Assembly (NCBI GenBank): GCA_022801475.1
Contig: JAAWSH010000019.1
Location: 1-12,573 of the forward strand
Direction: 5' to 3'
Origin: Acutalibacter sp.
Lineage (GTDB): Bacteria > Bacillota > Clostridia > Oscillospirales > Acutalibacteraceae
Length of the DNA stretch: 12,573 nt
A program made the translations under genes and the position numbers. Positions 7,311-12,573 of the stretch are shown piece by piece; position 1 is the stretch's first letter; the number at the start of each line of letters is the position of its first letter. The notes beneath the pieces were generated by a model, which saw nothing but the letters and a program-made list of their open reading frames with translations, had not been told where the DNA came from and searched no databases.

Positions 7311-9914
7311 ATGAAGAGGAAGGTCCTACAGTCGCTGATACTCTGCCTTCTGGGGGTGGCGGGCCTGTGTGTGGTGGTCTTTTCCATTGTCACCATGCGC
7401 ATGAACAAGAAAGGTGCTGAAACCATCCGGGAGATTGGCGAGCAGTATATGTCGGATATGGGCCGCCAGGTGGGAATGCACCTGGGCTCTACCATAGAGC
7501 TTCGGCTAAACCAGGTGGAGGGCTTGGTACATATTCTGCCCCAGGCGGTTGGCGGCAAGACCCAGCTGGACCAGCCTGTGATAGAAAATGCCCAGGCGGC
7601 GGGCTTTCAGGGCCTGGCCTTTTACCTGGAGGACGGGAGCTTTCAAACCCTTTTCGGCCCCCAGATAGAGGTGACGGACAAAGAGTCTTTCCAACGCTCT
7701 ATTGAAGAGGGGCGCAAGCGCGTCTGCATTGGCAGTGCCGGCGGGGAGGAAATGGTACTAATGGCCGTACCCTCGCGGTATGACCTGGGAGAAGGCCGGT
7801 CCAGCAGCGCGTTGGTGGCCTATATGCCCTCTGGGTTTGTGAAAGATCTACTGCTTTCCGGCGGGGCCAATATTATTGAGCAGTACTCCATCATCCGCGA
7901 GGACGGCACCTATGTGATACGGGGTACGGCGGATATGGACGAACAGGATTTTTTCCAGCGGATCAGAGAGAAATATGAGCTGGAGGATGGCGGCGCCCAG
8001 CTGATTTCCCAGATAAAAGAGCACATGGCCCAAGAGCGGGATTTTACGGGCAAAGCCCCCTTAGATGGGGCCGAAAAGCGTATCTACTGCACAAAGATGC
8101 CTTCTTCCGAATGGTACCTGCTGCTAAGCATGCCCTACGGGATGCTGGACCGGAGTATTGACGGCCTGGGGCGGGCCTGGTCCCGTGACTCCCTAACAGG
8201 GTGCGCCCTTATTTTGGCCGCGCTCATGCTGGTCTTTGTCTGGTATATACGGCAGTCCAATAAACAGGTGAACAACCTGACCGAGGCCAGAAAGACTGCG
8301 GAACGGGCCCTGACCCTGGCCGTGGAGGCCCGGCGGGAGGCCGAGCGCGCCCAGGCCAAGGCCGAGCGCGCCAGCCAGGCTAAAAGCGAGTTTCTCTCTA
8401 ACATGAGCCACGACATCCGTACCCCCATGAACGGCATTGTGGGCATGACGGCCATTGCCAACGCGAACATAGACGATGCGAAACAGGTGCAAAACTGCCT
8501 GAAAAAAATTACGCTTTCCAGCCAGCATCTGCTGGGGCTAATCAACGATATTCTGGACATTTCTAAAATAGAAAACGGCCGGATGTCCCTGGCCGTGGAG
8601 CAGGTTTCGCTGAAGGAAGTGATGAATAGTATTGTCTGCATTGTGCAGCAGCAGGTGCAGGAAAAAAAGCAGCACTTTAACGTATACGTGCGAGACATTA
8701 TGGTAGAGAACGTCTGCTGCGACAGCGTGCGGCTGAACCAGATTTTCTTAAACCTGCTCTCTAACGCCATTAAATTTACCCCCGAGGGGGGCACCATCCA
8801 GGTGGCGGTGTACGAAGAGCCCTCGGCCAAGGGCAGCGCCTACATCCGCTCCCATATCCGGGTCAAGGACAACGGCGTGGGCATGACCAAAGATTTTTTA
8901 GAGAAGATTTTCGACTCCTTTATGCGGGAAGACCACGCCCGGGTGAAGAAAGCGGCTGGAGCCGGGGTGGGCATGGCCATTACCAAGTATATTGTGGACG
9001 CTATGGGCGGCACCATTGAGATAGAGAGCGAGCCCAACAAGGGCACCGAGGTGCACGTGACGCTGGACCTGGAAAAGGCCCCGGTGCAAGAGGTAGACAT
9101 GGTGCTGCCCCAGTGGCGGATGCTGGTGGTGGACGACGACGAGATGCTGTGCGAAAGCGTAGTGGCTACGCTAAAAACCCTGGGCATTCGGGCTGACTGG
9201 GCTGTAAGCGCTGCCCGGGCCGTGGAGATGGCCCAAGAGCACAAGGACGATGGAGAGAGCTATGAAGTGGTGCTCATCGACTGGCAGCTGCCGGACGGAG
9301 ACGGCATCCAGGTGGCCAAGGAAATGCGGGCCAATTGCGGCGAAGAGGTGTGTATTCTGTTAACCTCGGCCTATGACTGGGACGATATAAAGACTGCGGC
9401 CCACTCTGCCGAAGTGGTAAACGGCGCTCTGGCAAAGCCCCTGTTTAAGTCTACCCTGTACTATGGTTTGCGTAAGTACAAGGCTGTGGACAAAGCCGAT
9501 TGGCGTGAGGAAAAGGACGAGGTGGATTTTACCGGCAAGCACGTGCTTTTGGCAGAGGACAACGACTTGAACTGGGAGATTGCGGAAGAGCTGCTCTCAG
9601 AGCTGGGACTGAATATGGAGCGGGCCGAGAACGGCCGCATCTGCAAAGAGATGTTTGCTGCCAGCAAGCTGCGGGAATATGACGCCATCCTGATGGATCT
9701 GCGGATGCCCGAGATGACCGGCTATGAAGCCACTACGGCCATTCGCGCCATGAACCGGCCGGACGCTGGGACCATTCCCATTATTGCCATGAGCGCGGAT
9801 ACCTTCCCAGACGACATAAAGAAGTGCCTGGCAGTGGGAATGAATGCCCATGTGGCAAAGCCCATTGACGTGGCGGAGATTGCGAACCTGCTGAAAAAGT
9901 ACATGACTGCGTAG
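7311..9914 (+). CDS. Cache-type hybrid sensor histidine kinase with two receiver domains
   Basis: An 867-residue membrane signalling protein. Order of parts: helix 1 (about 7-29); an extracellular sensor of about 265 residues resembling a double Cache domain; helix 2 (298-315); a charged coiled-coil linker (318-358) with AERA heptads; HisKA with His367 in [11 protein letters not shown]; HATPase_c with the N-box around Asn485, VKDNGVG (518-524) and the G2 loop GAGVGMAI (550-557); REC1 (about 603-722) with acidic cluster Asp608-610, acceptor Asp657 and Lys709; REC2 (about 743-864) with Glu749/Asp750, acceptor Asp796, Ser828 and Lys850. Both receivers keep their essential residues. No Hpt or DNA-binding domain is present and no separate response regulator is encoded in the window, so the output partner is unknown. 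The ATG follows GGGGG (7298-7302) with an eight-base gap and leads directly into a signal-anchor-like helix. The ligand is not predictable. Confidence 0.94.
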   Translation: MKRKVLQSLILCLLGVAGLCVVVFSIVTMRMNKKGAETIREIGEQYMSDMGRQVGMHLGSTIELRLNQVEGLVHILPQAVGGKTQLDQPVIENAQAAGFQGLAFYLEDGSFQTLFGPQIEVTDKESFQRSIEEGRKRVCIGSAGGEEMVLMAVPSRYDLGEGRSSSALVAYMPSGFVKDLLLSGGANIIEQYSIIREDGTYVIRGTADMDEQDFFQRIREKYELEDGGAQLISQIKEHMAQERDFTGKAPLDGAEKRIYCTKMPSSEWYLLLSMPYGMLDRSIDGLGRAWSRDSLTGCALILAALMLVFVWYIRQSNKQVNNLTEARKTAERALTLAVEARREAERAQAKAERASQAKSEFLSNMSHDIRTPMNGIVGMTAIANANIDDAKQVQNCLKKITLSSQHLLGLINDILDISKIENGRMSLAVEQVSLKEVMNSIVCIVQQQVQEKKQHFNVYVRDIMVENVCCDSVRLNQIFLNLLSNAIKFTPEGGTIQVAVYEEPSAKGSAYIRSHIRVKDNGVGMTKDFLEKIFDSFMREDHARVKKAAGAGVGMAITKYIVDAMGGTIEIESEPNKGTEVHVTLDLEKAPVQEVDMVLPQWRMLVVDDDEMLCESVVATLKTLGIRADWAVSAARAVEMAQEHKDDGESYEVVLIDWQLPDGDGIQVAKEMRANCGEEVCILLTSAYDWDDIKTAAHSAEVVNGALAKPLFKSTLYYGLRKYKAVDKADWREEKDEVDFTGKHVLLAEDNDLNWEIAEELLSELGLNMERAENGRICKEMFAASKLREYDAILMDLRMPEMTGYEATTAIRAMNRPDAGTIPIIAMSADTFPDDIKKCLAVGMNAHVAKPIDVAEIANLLKKYMTA
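8339..8372 (+). repeat. 13-bp direct repeat coding two coiled-coil heptads
   Basis: GGCCGAGCGCGCC occurs at 8339-8351 and again at 8360-8372, exactly 21 bases (seven codons) apart. It codes the AERA units of the linker helix between membrane segment 2 and HisKA. The one-heptad spacing fits a small internal duplication in the signalling helix. Confidence 0.6.
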
Positions 9915-10067
9915 CCAGTGGAAACTGGGACAGGAACATATGCGAATTCATACAGGCCTGCCTGTGGTAAAGCCGTGAGACGCTGGCCGGCCTGGCCGCT
10001 TGCTGTGTCCCAGGGATGGAGCAGCCTCTTGGAAGAATTTACGGCGTTATGTAGCGAGGATCAAAAT
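9915..10067. other. Non-coding spacer between hybrid kinase and pyridoxal kinase
   Basis: Two small stems are visible: CCAGT/ACTGG closing a GGAA tetraloop (9915-9928), directly after the kinase stop, and ACAGGC/GCCTGT (9952-9965). Neither is followed by a U-run, so no convincing terminator is seen. A reading frame from a GTG at 9918 runs into the kinase gene, but its 60-odd residues look like translated spacer rather than protein. Confidence 0.5.
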
Positions 10068-10073
10068 TATAAT
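10068..10073 (+). promoter_or_regulatory. Candidate -10 box of the pyridoxal kinase gene
   Basis: A perfect TATAAT lies at 10068-10073 in an AT-rich patch within otherwise GC-rich DNA. The bases 16-18 upstream (around 10044-10051, GCGTTATG) are a poor -35, so an activator or weak basal activity is likely if this is a promoter. The predicted start near 10080 places a hairpin at the very 5' end of the mRNA. Confidence 0.42.
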
Positions 10074-10083
10074 AAAAGAAAGG

Positions 10084-10103
10084 GCCGGCCCCCAGGGGCC
10101 GGC
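10084..10103. promoter_or_regulatory. Very stable GC hairpin immediately before the pyridoxal kinase coding region
   Basis: GCCGGCCCC (10084-10092) is mirrored exactly by GGGGCCGGC (10095-10103), only two bases apart, so the folded loop must open to about four to six bases. On the plus strand it touches the ATG at 10104 and would form a 5'-terminal stem if transcription starts near 10080. On the minus strand it is followed by a U-rich stretch and could stop antisense transcription. Confidence 0.6.
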
Positions 10104-10118
10104 ATGGGAATGAACTTT

Positions 10119-10985
10119 ATGATCTATGGAGAAATGAGCTGTGCTGCCATCCACGACATTTCCGGTGTGGGGAAATGCTCCCTCACGGTAGCGCTGCCGG
10201 TGCTCTCCGCCTGCGGGGTGGAGACCGCCGTGATGCCCACTGCTGTGCTCTCTACCCATACCGGGGGATTTACCGGCTATACTTTTACGGATATGACCGA
10301 GGAGATGCTGCCCATGGCGCGGCACTGGAAAGCGGTGGGCTGTAAATTTTCCGCGCTGTATAGCGGCTTTTTGGGCTCTCCGGCCCAGGCAGACATTTTG
10401 GCGGAGATTTTTGGCCTGCTGGGAGACACTGATACGCTTCTCTGTGTGGACCCGGTGCTGGGGGATGGGGGCAAGCTGTACGCCACCTGTACGCCAGAGC
10501 TGGCCGCGGGCATGGCCCGGCTGTGCAGAAAGGCGGGGCTTATTATCCCCAATATGACAGAGGCCGCTTATCTGCTGGGGGGGCCTTATCTGGACGGCCC
10601 CATGACCCATGGCCAGGTAGAGGAGATCCTAAGCGGGCTGCGGAGCCTGGGGCCAAAGATGGCGGTGCTTACCGGCGTGCGGGTAGAGGGCGGCCTGGGC
10701 GCGGCCAGCATGGACGCCGCCGGGCAAGTCTTTTACCATGTGATGGAGGAGATTCCCGGGTACTATCACGGTACAGGGGATCTGTTCGCCTCCACACTGG
10801 TAGGGGCGCTGCTCAACGGCATGGACCTAAGCGGGGCCTGCCGGACAGCGGTAGAGTTTACCCACCAGGTGATTGAGACCACCCGGAAGTATAGCAAAGA
10901 CTATAAGTTTGGCCCCAAGTTTGAGGTGTGCCTGCCACAGCTGGCTGCAAAGATGGAGCGGTTCCGAGAGGAAAATAGCCGCTGA
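10119..10985 (+). CDS. Pyridoxamine/pyridoxal kinase (vitamin B6 salvage)
   Basis: A ribokinase-fold enzyme that phosphorylates pyridoxal, pyridoxamine or pyridoxine with ATP, feeding pyridoxal 5'-phosphate salvage in the cytoplasm. Diagnostic stretches, counted from the Met at 10119 (288 residues): AAIHDISGVGKCSLTVALP (9-27), PTAVLSTHTGGF (40-51), VDPVLGDGGKLY (110-121), PNMTEA (144-149) and HGTGDLF (217-223) with catalytic base Asp221. The AIHDISG and STHTGGF signatures point to the PdxY/PdxK type rather than HMP kinase (ThiD). The start is uncertain: in-frame ATGs lie at 10104, 10110, 10119 and 10134, and none has a strong Shine-Dalgarno. 10119 has GGGA (10106-10109) at a usable distance and gives a normal N-terminus; 10134 (MSCAAIHD) is the main alternative. 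A GTG at 9918 would add an implausible extension. The gene probably has its own promoter. Confidence 0.91.
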   Translation: MIYGEMSCAAIHDISGVGKCSLTVALPVLSACGVETAVMPTAVLSTHTGGFTGYTFTDMTEEMLPMARHWKAVGCKFSALYSGFLGSPAQADILAEIFGLLGDTDTLLCVDPVLGDGGKLYATCTPELAAGMARLCRKAGLIIPNMTEAAYLLGGPYLDGPMTHGQVEEILSGLRSLGPKMAVLTGVRVEGGLGAASMDAAGQVFYHVMEEIPGYYHGTGDLFASTLVGALLNGMDLSGACRTAVEFTHQVIETTRKYSKDYKFGPKFEVCLPQLAAKMERFREENSR

Positions 10986-11008
10986 CCTGCCCGAAAGATA
11001 GAGCGCGA

Positions 11009-11064
11009 ACGCAAAATGCGTAAGGACTGTAGGGACGGAGAAGTCCTTGGGGCTTTGTCTTTTA
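11009..11064 (+). terminator. Possible terminator of the pyridoxal kinase gene
   Basis: ACGCA/TGCGT (11009-11013 with 11017-11021) is followed by AAGGACT/AGTCCTT (11022-11028 with 11042-11048), then a T-rich stretch ending in TCTTTT. The T-rich part starts several bases after the stem, so termination would be imperfect. Confidence 0.35.
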
Positions 11065-11089
11065 GGCAGCGCGGCCAAAGAAAAGCAGA

Positions 11090-11113
11090 ACGGAAAAAAA
11101 CGGCCCGAAGGCC
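11090..11113 (-). terminator. Minus-strand terminator with UUCG loop and U7 tail
   Basis: On the minus strand a GGCC-TTCG-GGCC stem (about 11113-11102) is followed by a G and then seven Ts. The stem is only four GC pairs, but the UUCG tetraloop and clean U-run make it a plausible end for the PPK2 transcript, acting after the larger hairpin at 11125-11165. Confidence 0.55.
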
Positions 11114-11124
11114 TGTAGAAGAAT

Positions 11125-11165
11125 GGGCCCGTATCAGCAGAGAAATTTTCTGCGGATACGGGCCC
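11125..11165. terminator. Large hairpin between convergent genes
   Basis: GGGCCCGTATC (11125-11135) pairs with GATACGGGCCC (11155-11165) over 11 bp and continues as GCAGA/TCTGC (11137-11141 with 11149-11153). On the plus strand GTCCTTTT follows, so it can end the pyridoxal kinase transcript; on the minus strand it lies just after the PPK2 stop at 11172. Confidence 0.8.
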
Positions 11166-11171
11166 GTCCTT

Positions 11172-12573
11172 TTAGTCCAGCGCCTCTTCTAGCGCCGCAA
11201 CCACAATTTTTAACGCCTTAATCCGGGCGTATTTCTTATCCACGGACTCCAGAATATGCCAGGGCGCGTAGGTTGTGCTGGTCTTTTGCAGCATCTCGTC
11301 AATAGCCGCCTCGTACACATCCCACTTTTCCCGGTTGCGCCAGTCCTCGTCCGTCAGTTTCCACTGTTTCGAGGGGGTGTTCTGCCGGTCGGTAAAGCGC
11401 TCCAGCTGGGTGTCCTTGTCGATCTGTACCCAGAACTTCAGCACCACCGCGCCCCAGTTGTGCAGCTCCTGCTCAAACTCATTCATCTCGTAGTAGGCCC
11501 GCTGCCAGTCGTTTTCGCTGCAAAAGCCCTCCAGCCGTTCTACCATTACCCGGCCATACCAACTGCGGTCGAAAATAGCGATGTGCCCATCCTTGGGCAG
11601 CTTGGTCCAGAACCGCCACAGATAGTGGCGGGCTTTTTCGTGGGGCTCTGGGCTGGCCACTGGGTGTACCTCAAAGCCCCGGGGATCCAGAGCCCCGGTA
11701 AGGCGCTTGATGTTTCCGCCCTTGCCGGCCGCGTCCCAGCCCTCGTAGACAATGACCACAGGTACCCGCTTGCGGTACAGGCGGTTATGAAGCATTCCCA
11801 GCTTGGCTTGCAGCTTTTTCAGCTGGGCCTTGTACTCCTGGTCGCTGATCGTCTTGTCCGCCAGAAGCACCTCGCTAAGCTTTGGCATCTTATTCAGCGG
11901 GAACACATTTTGCAGGAGGGGCACAGCCAGGCTCTCGTTGTGCAGAGCGGTGTCAATGCCGGTGCAAAGGGTCTCTATTACCTGAAGCTCCGCGAATTTC
12001 TTGTTTTTCGCGTCCACCACATACCAGGGAGCGCTGGGGGTATTGGTATCCTCCAGGTACTTATCAAACACCTCCTGGCACTGGTCATAATGCTGGTTCT
12101 GCCACATGTCGCCCCGGCTAACCCGCCAGGCGGTGTCTTTTTCATCCACCAGTGCGGCGATACGCTGGTGCTGTTCTTTTTTGCTGATCTGGAAGAAGAA
12201 CTTTAACACCAGGTAGCCGTTGTCAGTAAGCTGACGCTCAAAGCGTTTGACGCTGTCCACCCGCTGGGCATAGGATCCGTCGTCCAGCACGCCGTTCAGG
12301 CGCTGTTTTGTAATCTCATCCATCCAGCCGGAGTCTAAAAAGGTGAACTTGCCGGCCTCTGGGATCTTCTCAAAATACCGGGTCAAAAAGGGCTTGCGGC
12401 GCTCTTCCTCTGTGGGGGAGGTCATGGAGAACACCTTGAAGAAGCGGGGGTCAATGTGCTTGATGATCTGTCCAATGGCGCTGCCCTTGCCCGCCGCGCC
12501 CCAACCCTCAATCAGCACCAGGACCGGCAGCTTCTTGTCCTTCAAAAGCATCTGCTGGGTTTCCAGCCGCTGG
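11172..12573 (-). CDS. pap: Two-domain PPK2-family polyphosphate:AMP phosphotransferase, 5' truncated
   Basis: Class II PPK2-type enzyme that uses inorganic polyphosphate to phosphorylate a nucleotide, typically AMP to ADP, in the cytoplasm. The frame stays open to the window edge (codons for QRLETQQ precede the Met at 12551), so the true start lies outside; probably a few dozen residues are missing. Counting from that Met, domain 1 (1 to about 200) has Walker A GWGAAGKG (16-23), but its Walker B region reads LDSGWMDE (72-79). Domain 2 (about 240-455) has Walker A GWDAAGKG (271-278), the lid RHYLWRFWTKLP (308-319) and an intact FDRSWYGR (327-334). Thus the C-terminal copy looks catalytic and the N-terminal copy degenerate, as known for two-domain PPK2 proteins. 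The acceptor (AMP versus ADP/GDP) is inferred from the architecture only. The gene converges on the pyridoxal kinase gene. Confidence 0.92.
   Translation of the reverse strand, partial: QRLETQQMLLKDKKLPVLVLIEGWGAAGKGSAIGQIIKHIDPRFFKVFSMTSPTEEERRKPFLTRYFEKIPEAGKFTFLDSGWMDEITKQRLNGVLDDGSYAQRVDSVKRFERQLTDNGYLVLKFFFQISKKEQHQRIAALVDEKDTAWRVSRGDMWQNQHYDQCQEVFDKYLEDTNTPSAPWYVVDAKNKKFAELQVIETLCTGIDTALHNESLAVPLLQNVFPLNKMPKLSEVLLADKTISDQEYKAQLKKLQAKLGMLHNRLYRKRVPVVIVYEGWDAAGKGGNIKRLTGALDPRGFEVHPVASPEPHEKARHYLWRFWTKLPKDGHIAIFDRSWYGRVMVERLEGFCSENDWQRAYYEMNEFEQELHNWGAVVLKFWVQIDKDTQLERFTDRQNTPSKQWKLTDEDWRNREKWDVYEAAIDEMLQKTSTTYAPWHILESVDKKYARIKALKIVVAALEEALD

Noticed and set aside
10084..10103. GC hairpin as the terminator of the hybrid kinase gene
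   Set aside because: On the plus strand it is followed by ATGGGAATGAAC rather than a U-run, and it lies about 170 bases after the stop codon.
9918..10118. GTG-initiated N-terminal extension of the pyridoxal kinase
   Set aside because: The extra residues do not look like family sequence, they run through the candidate -10 box and the GC hairpin, and no ribosome site precedes the GTG. The family normally begins a few residues before AIHDISG.
11256..12206. A 316-codon open frame on the plus strand opposite the PPK2 gene
   Set aside because: It is a codon-bias shadow of a gene with two intact PPK2 domains, and it shows no ribosome site or family motif.
1..12573. CRISPR array, mobile element, phage or toxin-antitoxin system
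   Set aside because: No regularly spaced repeats, transposase, integrase, attachment-site pair or small antitoxin-like gene was seen. Apart from the Mrr-like enzyme there is no defence gene, so a defence island is not supported.

Overview
The window looks like chromosomal DNA from a high-GC member of the Clostridia, most likely a gut Oscillospiraceae/Ruminococcaceae-type organism. This is inferred from the fused SecDF, the LtaS-like polyglycerolphosphate synthase, the DUF378 protein, a Cache-type hybrid histidine kinase of the kind common in gut clostridia, purine-rich Shine-Dalgarno sites and sigma-A-like promoters. No plasmid, phage, insertion sequence, CRISPR array, tRNA or rRNA is visible. 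Eight protein genes fill almost the whole window; no gap exceeds 300 bases.

Layout, left to right. (1) The 3' part of a fused secDF gene (+) runs in from outside and ends at 1954, followed by two hairpins, the second a clear intrinsic terminator. (2) A tiny two-helix membrane protein of the DUF378 family (+, 2231-2461) sits alone between that terminator and a bidirectional terminator with a perfect 16-bp stem. (3) On the minus strand, an L-fucose/L-arabinose isomerase-family protein (start best placed at 5066) is followed, with a one-base TGATG overlap, by an Mrr-type restriction endonuclease (2557-3582) whose N-terminus looks like a PUA/EVE-type modified-base reader. (4) A divergent promoter region (about 5115-5195) carries a 28-bp dyad with AAAAATC half-sites between the two promoters. 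(5) An LtaS-family sulfatase-fold membrane enzyme (+, TTG start at 5309). (6) A Cache / histidine kinase / REC / REC hybrid sensor kinase (+, 7311-9914) with its own strong promoter at 7219-7247. (7) A pyridoxamine/pyridoxal kinase (+, about 10119-10985) preceded by a consensus -10 box and a very stable GC hairpin at the predicted mRNA 5' end. (8) A convergent, 5'-truncated, two-domain PPK2-type polyphosphate:AMP phosphotransferase (-, 11172 to beyond 12573), separated from the kinase gene by terminator hairpins.

Functionally these are mostly independent housekeeping or envelope units: protein export (SecDF), envelope polymer synthesis (LtaS-like), cofactor salvage (pyridoxal kinase), polyphosphate/nucleotide metabolism (PPK2) and signalling (hybrid kinase). 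The one real departure from routine is the minus-strand bicistron that couples a sugar-isomerase-fold protein to a putative type IV restriction enzyme. The second point of interest is the regulatory architecture: the shared dyad between divergent promoters, the 5'-terminal hairpin before the pyridoxal kinase, and an attenuator-like hairpin before DUF378. I see no convincing large undescribed system.
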